A DNA stretch of 64,000 bases. Source: Vibrio navarrensis (GTDB lineage Bacteria > Pseudomonadota > Gammaproteobacteria > Enterobacterales > Vibrionaceae). The DNA lies in assembly GCF_015767675.1 (NCBI RefSeq), contig NZ_CP065217.1:186001-250000 (forward strand), read 5' to 3'. Of the stretch, positions 18,377-27,929 are shown piece after piece (the stretch's first letter is position 1; each line of letters starts with the position of its first letter). The position numbers and the translations under genes were made by a program. The notes under the pieces are model-generated. The model was not told the origin of the DNA and made no database searches. It saw nothing but the letters and a program-made list of their open reading frames with translations.

Positions 18377-20353
18377 ATGGGCTTTCAACAGCAGTTTCGA
18401 CAGCTACTGCGAATTTTATTGATTGTGTTTTTGGCCGCGTTAATGCTGATGAGCATCTCGCGTGGCTGTTTTCTTTTACTCGCGGCGGATTTGGCCCGTT
18501 TGCCTGCTCTCAGCCAAGATGTGTGGCGCGCTTTTTATGTTGGCCTGCGTTTTGATGCCAAGGTGATTGCTTTAGCGTTCGCTCCGCTACTTTTGTCTGG
18601 ACTCGTGATGGCGGCATCACACCGCCTCTTCTGCTGGTGGCGTAAGCTTTTGCCAAGTTATGTTGGGCTCATTTTCTTCCTCCTTACCGCCTTTTCGATA
18701 GGTAACTATTACTACTACGTTACTTATGGCAACTACATTGATGTGTTTGCCTTTGGCTTGTTTGACGATGACACTCACGCCGTATTGGTGAATGCTTGGC
18801 AAGATTATCCGATTTTACGCTCTTTCTTTATCTCAGTTGCGCTGGCATGGTTGGCCTATCAGGGCGCAGCTTGGTTGGCGGCGCGCGCCAAGCAGTGGTG
18901 TGGCTCTGCTCGGCATTGGAGCGTGGCGACACTTTCTGTCTTCGCGACCATCCTAGTATACGTGATCGTTGCGCGCGGTTCGCTCGGTACCTTACCGCTA
19001 AAGCGTTATCACGCCAATGTGTCGGAATACAAGGTGCTTAATATCATCACGCCGAACGCCTTTATGGCACTCGATTGGGCCAAAAGCGATTATAAAAAAC
19101 AGTCGAAATTCGAGCCGATTTCAGTCGAAGAGTTGCAAGCGCAAATGTTGAAAGTGCTCGGTCAACCGACCCCAGAGTATCGCACTCCAGAGAACCGTTA
19201 TTTAGCAGAAAATCCGCCGCATGTGGTGATGGCGTTGATGGAAGGCATGGGCAGCAACGTGCTGATTGAAGACGATGCACAAAACAACGATTTGCTTGGC
19301 GCGTTGCGTGAAGGTTTTGCGCAAGATTTTGTCTTCAAGCGTTTTATGGCAGGGACATCGGCGACCATTGACAGCATAGTGATGATGTTGCTGCACAGCG
19401 ATGTGCCGACCATCAGCCACTCCAGCGCGCAAAAAGTGGCTTTGCCCTCTTCAGCGGTGCTGCCTTACAAACGTGCAGGTTATCGTGTGGTGTTTATCTA
19501 TGGTGGCAACAGCATGTGGCGCAACTTATCTAATTACCTGCCAGTGCAGGGGTTTGATCAAGTTTACGATGAAAATAGCATTAAAAATGTCTTTCCAGAG
19601 GCAGGTAAATACGCCGATACGTGGGGCGTGCCGGATGAATTCACTTTTAAGTTCGCCCGTAAGTTGTTAGATGAAGCGACACAGCCGACGCTGATCTACA
19701 TTATGACGGTAACCAATCATTCGCCGTTTCGTGCGCCCGACTATTATCAGCCTAAACCAGTTCACGTTAGTGAACGGTTAGCTGCGCTGCTTGGCCCAAT
19801 GGCGGATCAAGGTGAAAAGCTGTTACAAGCATACCAATATGCCAACGATGCATTAGGGCAATTTGTCCAAGGGATCAAGGCTTCTCCCCTTGCTGATAAG
19901 ACCATCATCGCCGCCTCGGGTGATCATCGAGTACGCTATTTATCCACAGAACGTGAAGATGAGTTTGGCTTAACCTTTGGTGTGCCGTTTTATCTCTATG
20001 CTCCGCAATCGATCTTAACTCAGGTCGATTTCCACTACGATGCGAGTCGAATGGGTTCACACCGTGATATTTTCCCAACGCTTTACAGCTTAAGCCTTTC
20101 TGGGCAGAGCTATATTTCTTTGGGAGGCGAGAATCTGCTCTCCAGCCAGGAGGTGAGTAACATTGGCTTTAACGCATCGCGAGTGATCACTTCGCAAGGT
20201 GCGTACAGCACTGGTCAGCCAGACGTGTTGTATCCGTGGGCGGATGGTTTGCTGTCGCAGACAGAAACCCGTGTTAACCCAGATCCAGAATGGGCCAAAG
20301 AGTATCGTCAGTTGATGAATGCGTATTTGCGCTATCAGGTGACGCAAAAGTAG
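18377..20353 (+). CDS. LTA-synthase-family membrane sulfatase/phosphotransferase (second copy)
   Basis: 658 residues with about five membrane helices in the first 215 residues, then a periplasmic alkaline-phosphatase-fold domain. Motifs are 'HVVMALMEGMGSNVL' (metal), 'AGTSATIDSIVMMLLHS' (Thr nucleophile region), 'IMTVTNHSPFRAPD' and 'IIAASGDHRVRYL' (second metal pair). It belongs to the same superfamily as the gene at 1187 but differs considerably in sequence. Expected activity is transfer of a phosphoglycerol or phosphoethanolamine group from phospholipid to a surface acceptor. It is inserted between mutM and coaD, at the edge of the LPS region, so an LPS-modifying role is a reasonable inference. 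Confidence 0.85.
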   Translation: MGFQQQFRQLLRILLIVFLAALMLMSISRGCFLLLAADLARLPALSQDVWRAFYVGLRFDAKVIALAFAPLLLSGLVMAASHRLFCWWRKLLPSYVGLIFFLLTAFSIGNYYYYVTYGNYIDVFAFGLFDDDTHAVLVNAWQDYPILRSFFISVALAWLAYQGAAWLAARAKQWCGSARHWSVATLSVFATILVYVIVARGSLGTLPLKRYHANVSEYKVLNIITPNAFMALDWAKSDYKKQSKFEPISVEELQAQMLKVLGQPTPEYRTPENRYLAENPPHVVMALMEGMGSNVLIEDDAQNNDLLGALREGFAQDFVFKRFMAGTSATIDSIVMMLLHSDVPTISHSSAQKVALPSSAVLPYKRAGYRVVFIYGGNSMWRNLSNYLPVQGFDQVYDENSIKNVFPEAGKYADTWGVPDEFTFKFARKLLDEATQPTLIYIMTVTNHSPFRAPDYYQPKPVHVSERLAALLGPMADQGEKLLQAYQYANDALGQFVQGIKASPLADKTIIAASGDHRVRYLSTEREDEFGLTFGVPFYLYAPQSILTQVDFHYDASRMGSHRDIFPTLYSLSLSGQSYISLGGENLLSSQEVSNIGFNASRVITSQGAYSTGQPDVLYPWADGLLSQTETRVNPDPEWAKEYRQLMNAYLRYQVTQK

Positions 20354-20361
20354 TGATGACG

Positions 20362-20390
20362 CCCATTGTGTTAAGCAATGGGATATTTTA
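20362..20390 (+). terminator. Hairpin between convergent sulfatase gene and coaD
   Basis: CCCATTG / CAATGGG with a 7-base loop, followed by ATATTTTA. A moderate terminator for the sulfatase gene. Confidence 0.55.
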
Positions 20391-20413
20391 CTCGTTGACA
20401 GCGCTTGCGTTAT

Positions 20414-20908
20414 TCAGACTTTCTTTTTCTGATGCAGTGCTTTTGCAACAATCTCAGGCACGAACTGAGTCACATCGCCGCCATGGATCGCCACTTCTCG
20501 CACGATAGTCGAGGAGATAAAGGCGTGCTCTTCCGAAGGGGTGAGAAACACGCTTTCTAGGCCGGGTAACAGACGACGGTACATATTGGTCAGGCCAAAT
20601 TCATACTCGAAATCGACCGTAGTGCGCAAACCGCGGATGAGCACGTTGGCGTCGACGTCACGAGCAAAGTCGACCATCAGACCAGTAAATCCCTGTGTGG
20701 TGACATTGTCGAGATGGCTTGTGACCTGACGGGCAAAGTCCACTCGCTCGTCTAAGGTAAACATGGTGTTTTTACTTGGGCTGGCGGCCACCGCGATGAT
20801 CACTTCGTCAAACATTTTTGCCGCCCGTTCCACCAGATCCAAATGGCCATTGGTGATAGGGTCAAATGTGCCTGGATAGATAACTCGAGAAATGCGTTTG
20901 AGATTCAT
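20414..20908 (-). CDS. coaD: Phosphopantetheine adenylyltransferase
   Basis: 164 residues. It transfers AMP from ATP to 4'-phosphopantetheine, the penultimate step of CoA synthesis. '[20 protein letters not shown]' contains the nucleotidyltransferase (T/H)xGH motif, and '[20 protein letters not shown]' contains the ISSTxxR motif. All catalytic landmarks are present. In vibrios this gene marks the left border of the LPS core/O-antigen locus. Confidence 0.97.
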   Translation of the reverse strand: MNLKRISRVIYPGTFDPITNGHLDLVERAAKMFDEVIIAVAASPSKNTMFTLDERVDFARQVTSHLDNVTTQGFTGLMVDFARDVDANVLIRGLRTTVDFEYEFGLTNMYRRLLPGLESVFLTPSEEHAFISSTIVREVAIHGGDVTQFVPEIVAKALHQKKKV

Positions 20909-21131
20909 AGTATGGCATCCGTTTGTTTTTATCCTCGCATAGTAGTCAAAAACTATTGCAAAACCAATGAAAATTACGTTAAGAGATCGAATGTAATATT
21001 TATTCTCCGTATTTGAAAGAGAGCGTAAAAGATATTTTGAGTTTTTTAATTATAGCGATAGCTTTTAAGTAGCCGCTGTTCCATCAGATCGTGTATAGTC
21101 TTTATGTTTATCATTGGTTAAGGTTTTTGTT

Positions 21132-22148
21132 ATGTCTGAATCTATCATTATTCATATAAATATGGCTTCTGGTTTTGGTGGTGGTGAAGTACAAACTCTT
21201 AACCTGATTAAGAATGCCATAAATTATCGCCACTATGTATTTGCAAAGAAAGGTAAGCCATTTTATAACGAAATTAAAAAGTGTGGCTTATCAATTGTAA
21301 AATTTTTTGAAATGTTAAATATTGCTTTTAAGAATGATAAAGTAATATTGCATGCGCATGATGGTAGAGGTGTGCACATTGCTCGTTTGGTGTCAGCGTT
21401 AACCGGAAAGAAATATATAGTAACAAGAAGGGTAGATAAAAAAGTAAAAGGCTCTTTTTCTCTTTCTAGCTATCGTAAAGCCTCTGCGATTGTCGGTATT
21501 AGTCAAAAAGTTCTTAGTAATATTTGGGATTTAAATCTCAATCGATTTGTTATCCATGACAGTTTTTCAAGCTTCCCATGTTCAATTGAGGAAGAAGAGC
21601 AAATTAAGCGATTACCAGGCGATTTTTTAGTGGCACAAGTCGGCAGCCTGATCAAACTGAAAAATGTAGAGGCGACGATTGAAGCGGCTAAGATCGTCTC
21701 TTTGGTAAATCCTGATATTCACTTTGTGATAGTGGGTTCAGGGCCGGAACATCAAAATCTACTCGAGTCTGCAAAGGGGTTAGATAACATCACTTTTTGG
21801 GGATTTACACCCAATATGGCCTCCATTTTCAAGCAAACAGATGTTCTGATTCATCCATCACGCAGTGAAGGATTAGGCTCGTCGATTTTAGAGGCCTATC
21901 AATTTGACATTCCAGTGATCACAAGTGATGCCGGAGGCATTCCGGAAATTGTGGTGGATGGAGAAACCGGCTATATCATTCCCAATGCCGAACCTAAAAT
22001 AATGGCGCACCAGCTACTCCATCTTTATCGAAACAGAGATACATTCTGGCAAATGAAGAAAAACGTATCTCACTATAAAATGGACTTCTCAGTTGAAAAA
22101 ATGGCTGAGCAATATGAAGCGCTCTATTCTCGGGAGCTGGACCGCTGA
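21132..22148 (+). CDS. Glycosyltransferase family 4
   Basis: 338 residues. I chose the ATG at 21132, preceded by AAGG, over a TTG six codons upstream. The GT-B fold is visible: the N-terminal 'NMASGFGGGEVQTLNLI' donor/acceptor loop, 'FLVAQVGSLIKLKNVEATIE' at the domain junction, and the donor-binding 'HPSRSEGLGSSILEAYQFDI' with the EX7E motif, then 'VITSDAGGIPEIVVDG'. The first half is clearly AT-rich compared with the flanking housekeeping genes, suggesting acquisition. Probably a cytoplasmic LPS core glycosyltransferase using a nucleotide sugar. Its 3' end overlaps the convergent next gene by 25 bp. Confidence 0.88.
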   Translation: MSESIIIHINMASGFGGGEVQTLNLIKNAINYRHYVFAKKGKPFYNEIKKCGLSIVKFFEMLNIAFKNDKVILHAHDGRGVHIARLVSALTGKKYIVTRRVDKKVKGSFSLSSYRKASAIVGISQKVLSNIWDLNLNRFVIHDSFSSFPCSIEEEEQIKRLPGDFLVAQVGSLIKLKNVEATIEAAKIVSLVNPDIHFVIVGSGPEHQNLLESAKGLDNITFWGFTPNMASIFKQTDVLIHPSRSEGLGSSILEAYQFDIPVITSDAGGIPEIVVDGETGYIIPNAEPKIMAHQLLHLYRNRDTFWQMKKNVSHYKMDFSVEKMAEQYEALYSRELDR

Positions 22149-22924
22149 TGTTCAAATAAGTACAAATATTTTACCAGTACCGAGTAGGAGGAGAGGAGGG
22201 ACAAAATCAGTCCTTCTTTTCCATCCAGAAAACCACGCTTTACGACATACATTTTAATAAAGGCACTAAGTGAGTGCGTGATCGCTTTGCCAACCGATGA
22301 ACGCTTGCCTTTCAACGCTTTTTCTTCGCTCCAAATTTCACCATAAGAAGAAGACTTCGCTAGATAATGTTTGATGTTCTTATAAGGGTAATGGATAAGA
22401 TCGCCTTTTAAAGAGGCGATGTGTGAATCTTGAGGAATAACGATCTTCTCATGCACGAGATTGTCGTTGTATGTAGTGAATTGAGTATGATGCATGCGCA
22501 CCACGTACTCAGGATACCAGCCGCAATGACGGATCGCTTTGCCGAGAAAGTAATTGAGTCTGACCAGTTTGAATACGGAGTTTTGCTGAGCGGTCTGCAG
22601 AACCAGCAGAATACTTGCCTTTAGTTCTGGCGTGACGCGCTCATCGGCATCCAGCCAAAGCACGTAATCTGATTCAACGTACTCCTGCGCCAAGCGACGT
22701 TGTGGGCCAAAACCTGGCCACGCTGTGTTGACGAAGAATTTATCGGTGTACTTTCTGGCAATCGCTTCGGTTTCGTCGCTGCTGCCTGAATCGAGAATGA
22801 CAATTTCATCCACCCAGCCTTCGACGGTTTTTAAGCAGGCATCCAGATTAGACGCTTCGTTTTTGACGATCAGCGCAACGGCCAACGTCGGTTTGCTTGT
22901 GGCCTTGGCCGGAAAATCAGACAT
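22124..22924 (-). CDS. Glycosyltransferase family 2, WaaE/KdtX-like
   Basis: 266 residues with a GT-A fold: 'LAVALIVKNEASNLDACLKT', 'EIVILDSGSSDETEAIARKY' and the DxD motif in 'DYVLWLDADERVTPELK'. The short C-terminal region ('GYPEYVVRMHH'-type pocket, then a hydrophobic helix) and the length match WaaE/KdtX enzymes that add glucose to heptose I of the LPS inner core. It overlaps the upstream GT9 gene by 8 bp (same strand, translational coupling). Assignment to WaaE is from general similarity of this length class, so the exact linkage is uncertain. Confidence 0.85.
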   Translation of the reverse strand: MSDFPAKATSKPTLAVALIVKNEASNLDACLKTVEGWVDEIVILDSGSSDETEAIARKYTDKFFVNTAWPGFGPQRRLAQEYVESDYVLWLDADERVTPELKASILLVLQTAQQNSVFKLVRLNYFLGKAIRHCGWYPEYVVRMHHTQFTTYNDNLVHEKIVIPQDSHIASLKGDLIHYPYKNIKHYLAKSSSYGEIWSEEKALKGKRSSVGKAITHSLSAFIKMYVVKRGFLDGKEGLILSLLSSYSVLVKYLYLFEHQRSSSRE

Positions 22925-23984
22925 CTTGCCTACCTTTGGGATTGTAATCTTGAATGAGCCTATCGAATGCGGTTTTCACGGCATCCAAGGTGATTTGTTG
23001 CATTATGTGCTTACCTTTCACGCGGGTACTCCACGCCAGTTGCGCCGCAGGTTTGCCGTATTGTTGCTCGGCGAAAGATTCATACACGCTGACCACCTGC
23101 GCTAAATTGTTGTAAGGGCCAGTTCGCTTGGGGTTGCTGTGGCCATAAAGGCCAATCACTGGCGTGCCTTGAGTGGTGGCGATATGCGCTGGGCCGGAAT
23201 CGGGGGCCACCACCAAGCTTGCTTTGGCTAACAGTGCGGTGAGCTGTTTTAAGTTGGTTTGACCAACCAAGTTGAGCGCAGGGTGCGACATTTGACGAAT
23301 AATCTCATCTGCGAGGCGTTTTTCACGTTCTGCTGGAGAGCCACAAATCGCCACTTGATAACCGCGCGTATAGGCGTAGTCGGCGAGAGCGGCGTATCGT
23401 TCACTCAACCAGTTGCGCTCATCTTTACTCGCGGCTGGCGAGATAACCAAGGTCGGTTTATCGCCCAGCGCGTCGCTGGCAAACTGATGATCCGCGGCGC
23501 TAATCGGCAGATTCCACTGAGGAAGTGAGCGCGGAACGCCCAAATACTCAATAAACGAGTAGAAGCTATCCAACACGTGGGCGGAATCGGTGTCGGCAAT
23601 CTTACGATTAGTAAACAACCACTGGCCTTCTTTAGCGCGTTTCAAGTGAAACCCTACTTTATAGCGCGCCTTAATGCCCAAGGTTAACAGGCTAGCGCGC
23701 AAGGCGAGCTGCATATGGACCAGCGCATCGAAACGGCGCCCTTGCAATTGCGCCCACACCGCCTGCATCCCTTTAAGGCCTTGCTTTTTGTCAAACACAA
23801 TCAGCTCAACGCCTTCAAGTCCTTGCAAAAGCTGCGCTTCGACTTTGCCGATAATCCAAGTCACTTTGGTTTCTGGCCAGTGACGCTGCAAGGCTTGTAC
23901 GGCAGCCACCGCATGACAAACATCGCCGATAGCGGATAATCTTAGGAAACAAACAGAATCTGGGGCTTGGCTAAACAGCGGCAT
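22917..23984 (-). CDS. Glycosyltransferase family 9 (heptosyltransferase-like)
   Basis: 355 residues; the ATG at 23984 is preferred to a TTG two codons upstream. Family landmarks are 'CFLRLSAIGDVCHAVAAVQA' (N-terminal G-D loop), 'LVISPAASKDERNWLSERYA' (ADP-heptose-binding strand) and 'LVVAPDSGPAHIATTQGTPV', 'IGLYGHSNPKRTGPY'. It resembles inner-core heptosyltransferases (WaaC/WaaQ class); which heptose it adds cannot be decided. It is the first gene of a two-gene minus-strand unit with the WaaE-like gene and is divergent from dgkA. Confidence 0.88.
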   Translation of the reverse strand: MPLFSQAPDSVCFLRLSAIGDVCHAVAAVQALQRHWPETKVTWIIGKVEAQLLQGLEGVELIVFDKKQGLKGMQAVWAQLQGRRFDALVHMQLALRASLLTLGIKARYKVGFHLKRAKEGQWLFTNRKIADTDSAHVLDSFYSFIEYLGVPRSLPQWNLPISAADHQFASDALGDKPTLVISPAASKDERNWLSERYAALADYAYTRGYQVAICGSPAEREKRLADEIIRQMSHPALNLVGQTNLKQLTALLAKASLVVAPDSGPAHIATTQGTPVIGLYGHSNPKRTGPYNNLAQVVSVYESFAEQQYGKPAAQLAWSTRVKGKHIMQQITLDAVKTAFDRLIQDYNPKGRQDV

Positions 23985-24088
23985 AATCAAAGCTCACAAA
24001 AAAATCTGGCTAAATTATGCAGATACCCGAGATAAATGTAAAATAAGCCTCTTTTAAAAGCGCAAATAGATTATAAGGCTGCACCTTT

Positions 24089-24478
24089 ATGACTCAGGAA
24101 AATCTCGGCAAACCGGGAAATACGGGGCTAAAACGCATTATTAAAGCGACAGGCTATTCGATTCAAGGATTGAAAGCAGCGTTTAAACACGAAGCGGCGG
24201 TACGTCAAGAATCGGCCTTGCTACTGGCGGCAATTGTGTTGGTTTGCTGGCTGGATGTCACTATGCTTGAGCGCATTACCATGCTGGCAGTAGTAGTGCT
24301 GGTATTAATTGTTGAGCTGCTGAATTCCGCTGTTGAAGCTGTCGTTGACCGCATAGGTGTGGAACATCATGAACTAAGTGGCCGGGCAAAAGATATCGGC
24401 TCGGCGGCCGTTTTAGTCGCGCTGACGTTTGCCGGATTCACTTGGTTGTACATCATCGGCAGTTACCACTGGTGGTGA
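24089..24478 (+). CDS. dgkA: Diacylglycerol kinase
   Basis: 129 residues, a small trimeric inner-membrane kinase with three transmembrane helices. The conserved block 'VELLNSAVEAVVDRIGVEHH' and 'KDIGSAAVLVAL' identify it, along with the amphipathic N-terminus 'GLKAAFKHEAAVRQESAL'. It phosphorylates diacylglycerol to phosphatidic acid so that lipid can be recycled. Diacylglycerol is the by-product of phosphoglycerol/phosphoethanolamine transfer, which fits its place near a sulfatase-fold gene. Two bases separate it from kdkA. Confidence 0.95.
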   Translation: MTQENLGKPGNTGLKRIIKATGYSIQGLKAAFKHEAAVRQESALLLAAIVLVCWLDVTMLERITMLAVVVLVLIVELLNSAVEAVVDRIGVEHHELSGRAKDIGSAAVLVALTFAGFTWLYIIGSYHWW

Positions 24479-24480
24479 GC

Positions 24481-25191
24481 ATGATACAACGCAAGCAAAT
24501 TGGCGATGCCTATCTCTGTTATGACGCAGAGATGGTCGCCGACCCGACTCTACCACTATTTGATGCAGACTATTGGCAGCAAAACAACCTTGTACTGGGG
24601 AGCGCTTTTGGCCGCGGCACCACGTGGTTTGTGCAGCTAGATGATAGACAGGCCGCACTGCGCCATTACCGCCGTGGTGGCCTATTTGGTAAGTTGGTTA
24701 AAGATCGCTACTGGTTCACGGGTTGGGATAAGACTCGCAGTGTGGCCGAGTTTGAGCTTCTGAGCCAACTGCGCACGGCGGGCGTCAATGTTCCTCGGCC
24801 GATTGCCGCTCGCGCGGTAAAAAAAGGGCCGTTTTATCAAGCGGATTTGCTTAGTGAACGAATTGCTAACGCGCAAGACTTAGTTGCAGTTTTACACTCT
24901 TCTCACTTGAGTGCGGAGCTTTATCATCAAATTGGGATCGAAATTGCCAAGATGCACCAAGTGGGCGTCAATCATACCGATCTGAACATCCATAATATTC
25001 TGTTGGATGATCAGCAAAAGGTATGGATTATCGATTTTGATAAGTGCTTTTCACAGCCGGGAGAAGCGTGGAAACAAGCGAATTTAGCGCGCTTACTACG
25101 CTCATTTAACAAAGAGTTAGTGAAACGAAACATTCACTGGCACGGTGATGACTTTCAAGCTTTGCTACAAGGCTATCAAAGCATCCAATAA
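24481..25191 (+). CDS. kdkA: 3-deoxy-D-manno-octulosonic acid kinase
   Basis: 236 residues starting at the ATG right after the dgkA stop; a 13-codon upstream extension lies inside dgkA and is rejected. It is a kinase-fold protein with 'FGRGTTWFVQLDDRQAALRH' (nucleotide loop), 'HYRRGGLFGKLVKDRYWFTG', the catalytic loop 'VGVNHTDLNIHNILLDD' (HxDLNxxN) and 'WIIDFDKCFSQPGEAW' (DFD for DFG). KdkA phosphorylates position 4 of the single Kdo in Haemophilus and Vibrio inner core, as known for those genera. It sits in the core operon and fits with a monofunctional-type Kdo transferase (waaA at 41997). Confidence 0.92.
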   Translation: MIQRKQIGDAYLCYDAEMVADPTLPLFDADYWQQNNLVLGSAFGRGTTWFVQLDDRQAALRHYRRGGLFGKLVKDRYWFTGWDKTRSVAEFELLSQLRTAGVNVPRPIAARAVKKGPFYQADLLSERIANAQDLVAVLHSSHLSAELYHQIGIEIAKMHQVGVNHTDLNIHNILLDDQQKVWIIDFDKCFSQPGEAWKQANLARLLRSFNKELVKRNIHWHGDDFQALLQGYQSIQ

Positions 25192-25219
25192 CTTATTATT
25201 ACGTTTCAGGAAATAGTCA

Positions 25220-27055
25220 ATGTCCTTCAAACAAAAGCTGCATGCTCACGGCTGGTTTATTCTGATTAACGCCCTAGTGCTCATGCTCATCGCCAGCCGT
25301 TTCTTCGCGTTTTTACCTGAGTTTCCGGGCGATCCGTTAGGCATCACTTTTATTCTCGCGGGCACTTGGGGGCAAATGACACTGCTTGCCGCGTTGATTG
25401 GTCTGCTTGCCATTCCAGCGCTGCTACTACCTCAATCACTGCGCAATGGTACTCAAGCTTTGATTGCCTCACTCGGCGTCGCGACGCTGTTTATTGATAC
25501 CATCGTCTTTGCGCAATACCGATTCCATATCAATGCCGTGGTGCTTGAACTGGTGATGTCAGGGCAGATTGTCAGTTTTCCATTGAGCACTTGGCTGATG
25601 GTGATAGGTGGTGTCGTAATTCTGCTAGCGGCGCAGTGGTGGTTAATTCGCTGGCTAGAAGCTGGCGCGCCAGTGCGCAAGCTGAAGTTAGGGCGTAAGT
25701 TCGCGCTTTTGACCTTCGTGGCATTACTTGCCACCAATGCTATTCATATTTGGGCGGCCGCGCATGCCTACCAGCCTGTGACGACAGTCAAACGCTACCT
25801 GCCGCTGTTCTATCCTGCCACGGCGGATAAATTTATGCGTAAACGTGGCTGGGTGGATGAAGAAGCGTTGGAAAGGCAGAAGGCATTGGCTTTTAAGCGT
25901 AAAAATGATCTCAACTATCCTTTAGCACCGCTGCAAACTCAGCCAGTCGAAAAGCCAGTTAACATCATGCTGCTGGTGGTCGATTCATGGCGTGCAGACA
26001 CCTTTAACGCGGAAAACACCCCTAATATGTGGAAATATGCTCAAGCGGGTGTGGTGTTCAATAACCATATCTCCACGGGGAATGCGACCCGTACGGGGAT
26101 TTTTGGGCTATTTTACGGAGTGCCGGGAACGTACTGGCATGGCTTTTTAGCCAACCAGCAAAGTCCGGTTCTAATTGACCGTCTGCAAGCGATGGATTAT
26201 CAGCTTGGTATCTTTACTGCCGCGCAGCTGCGTACACCAGAGTTCAATCAAACGGTTTTTACCAAAGTGGAAAACCTGCGTATTGGCTCAAAAGGCAACC
26301 GTCCATCCGAGTTAGATGCCGACTTAACCCAAGATTGGTTAGCTTGGTATGATCAACGTGATAAATCTAAGCCAACGTTCTCTTTCCTGTTTTACGATGC
26401 GCCACATGGCTATGATTTCCCGCCCAATTTCGAACCGAAATATGAGCCGATGCTGAAAGAGGTTAACTACCTCAAGCTAAATAACGACACGGATCCTGCA
26501 CCTTTCTTCAATCGTTATAAAACCAGCGTTCGTTATGTCGATTCAATGGCGGCCAAAGTGCTCGATAAACTCAAAGAGAGTGGCGATCTGGACAATACGC
26601 TCGTGATCATTACTGGTGACCACGGACAAGAGATGAACGACAACAAGCTCAACTTCTGGGGCCACAACAGTAACTTCACCGATGCACAGGTCAACGTGCC
26701 GTTTGCGATATTTGGCCCCGGTGTTGATGCTGAAAACATGCAGTGGAGCTCCGAGGCGCTAACCAGTCACCAAGATGTAGTGCCTACCTTGATGAAGCAC
26801 TATCTCGGCGTTACCAACGACGTTAAAGATTACTCAGTCGGCGAAGATTTGTTGGGCAAAGCGGTAAAACGTGATTGGATCATTTCCTCTAACTACAGTG
26901 GCTATGCCATCATTACCAATGACAACATTCTCGAAGTGGGTGGCGGTGGCCAATACCAATTTATGGACAAAACCAACCGCCAATTGAAAGATCAACAACC
27001 TAACTTTACTTATCTGCAGCAAGCGCTAGAGCAGATTAGTCGGTTTAGTAAGTAA
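25220..27055 (+). CDS. DUF3413 sulfatase, PbgA/YejM/LapC-like inner-membrane protein
   Basis: 611 residues. Five N-terminal membrane helices ('HGWFILINALVLMLIASRFF', 'TLFIDTIVFAQYRFHINAVV') match the DUF3413 region of E. coli YejM/PbgA/LapC. A periplasmic sulfatase-fold domain follows: 'NIMLLVVDSWRADTFNAENT', 'STGNATRTGIFGLFYGVPGT', 'SFLFYDAPHGYDFP', 'VIITGDHGQEMNDN'. Unlike E. coli PbgA, metal-site residues look present (Asp in VVDSWR, Thr in GNATRTG, DHGQE), so it may be catalytic. PbgA/LapC senses lipid A and controls LpxC turnover; whether this one regulates or modifies LPS is open. It sits within the core operon after kdkA (28-bp gap). Confidence 0.88.
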   Translation: MSFKQKLHAHGWFILINALVLMLIASRFFAFLPEFPGDPLGITFILAGTWGQMTLLAALIGLLAIPALLLPQSLRNGTQALIASLGVATLFIDTIVFAQYRFHINAVVLELVMSGQIVSFPLSTWLMVIGGVVILLAAQWWLIRWLEAGAPVRKLKLGRKFALLTFVALLATNAIHIWAAAHAYQPVTTVKRYLPLFYPATADKFMRKRGWVDEEALERQKALAFKRKNDLNYPLAPLQTQPVEKPVNIMLLVVDSWRADTFNAENTPNMWKYAQAGVVFNNHISTGNATRTGIFGLFYGVPGTYWHGFLANQQSPVLIDRLQAMDYQLGIFTAAQLRTPEFNQTVFTKVENLRIGSKGNRPSELDADLTQDWLAWYDQRDKSKPTFSFLFYDAPHGYDFPPNFEPKYEPMLKEVNYLKLNNDTDPAPFFNRYKTSVRYVDSMAAKVLDKLKESGDLDNTLVIITGDHGQEMNDNKLNFWGHNSNFTDAQVNVPFAIFGPGVDAENMQWSSEALTSHQDVVPTLMKHYLGVTNDVKDYSVGEDLLGKAVKRDWIISSNYSGYAIITNDNILEVGGGGQYQFMDKTNRQLKDQQPNFTYLQQALEQISRFSK

Positions 27056-27065
27056 AAGATAAGTT

Positions 27066-27929
27066 ATGACCATTAAAGCCTCGCTAATAATCGCCTTTTA
27101 TAATAACACTCAGGCGCTTGGTTTGATCTTGAAGGCACTCTCGGCTCAATCGTGTATGGATTTTGAGGTGGTGATTGCCGATGATGGATCCAAACAGGAT
27201 GCCGTTGATTGGATTGAAGAAAAAAAGAGCCAACTTCCTTTCCCGCTTAAAACAGTCTGGCACGAAGATAAAGGCTTTCGGAAAAACCGCATATTAAATC
27301 ACGCGGTGCTCGCGGCGGAGTCTGAGTACTTAATCTTTATTGATGGTGACTGCATTCCGCAAAAGCACTTCATTGAAGATCATGTCAATCATGCACAGCG
27401 AGGCCGTGTCCTTAGTGGTCGCCGGGTCGAACTGCCGGAGCCGTTTACCCCCTTAATGCAGGGCAGTGCAAGCCCAGAAACGTTTTTCAGCCAGTATAAA
27501 TGGCAAATATTCCGTCAGTACTTGTTTACCTCACCTGATGCTGCCACAAAAGGGCGTAGCAATAGAGGGCGTCATGTTGAGAAAGGGATCCGGTTACCCT
27601 ATGCTTGGCAACAGAAGTTGATTGGCGGTTTCAAGCCAGCGGGCATTTTAGGTTGTAACTTTTCGCTGTATAAAAACGATTTAATCAAAGTCAATGGCTT
27701 TGATATGCGTTATGAAGCACCAGCCGTTGGCGAGGATACCGATCTTGATTACCGATTAGGCTTGGTCGGTATCAGCACAAGAGTATTGAAAGGGCTGGCC
27801 ATTCAGCTGCACATTTATCACCCTTGGCTCAGCCGTACATCGCCAAATTATGAGTTATTCCTCGATACCATGGAGCATAAACGCTCATGGGCTGAGCAAG
27901 GTATTGATACGTTAAAGGAACATCAATGA
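27066..27929 (+). CDS. Glycosyltransferase family 2
   Basis: 287 residues, GT-A fold: '[20 protein letters not shown]', '[18 protein letters not shown]', the DxD in '[20 protein letters not shown]', and a later '[20 protein letters not shown]', '[14 protein letters not shown]' acceptor/metal segment (ED motif) typical of galactosyl/chondroitin-like GT2 enzymes. The stop overlaps the start of rmlB (ATGA). It probably adds a sugar to LPS core or O-polysaccharide; donor unknown. Confidence 0.85.
   Translation: MTIKASLIIAFYNNTQALGLILKALSAQSCMDFEVVIADDGSKQDAVDWIEEKKSQLPFPLKTVWHEDKGFRKNRILNHAVLAAESEYLIFIDGDCIPQKHFIEDHVNHAQRGRVLSGRRVELPEPFTPLMQGSASPETFFSQYKWQIFRQYLFTSPDAATKGRSNRGRHVEKGIRLPYAWQQKLIGGFKPAGILGCNFSLYKNDLIKVNGFDMRYEAPAVGEDTDLDYRLGLVGISTRVLKGLAIQLHIYHPWLSRTSPNYELFLDTMEHKRSWAEQGIDTLKEHQ

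Noticed and set aside
22124..22148. 25-bp convergent overlap as a sign of wrong stop or frameshift
   Set aside because: Both C-termini are of normal length and the overlap is short, which is common at convergent gene ends.
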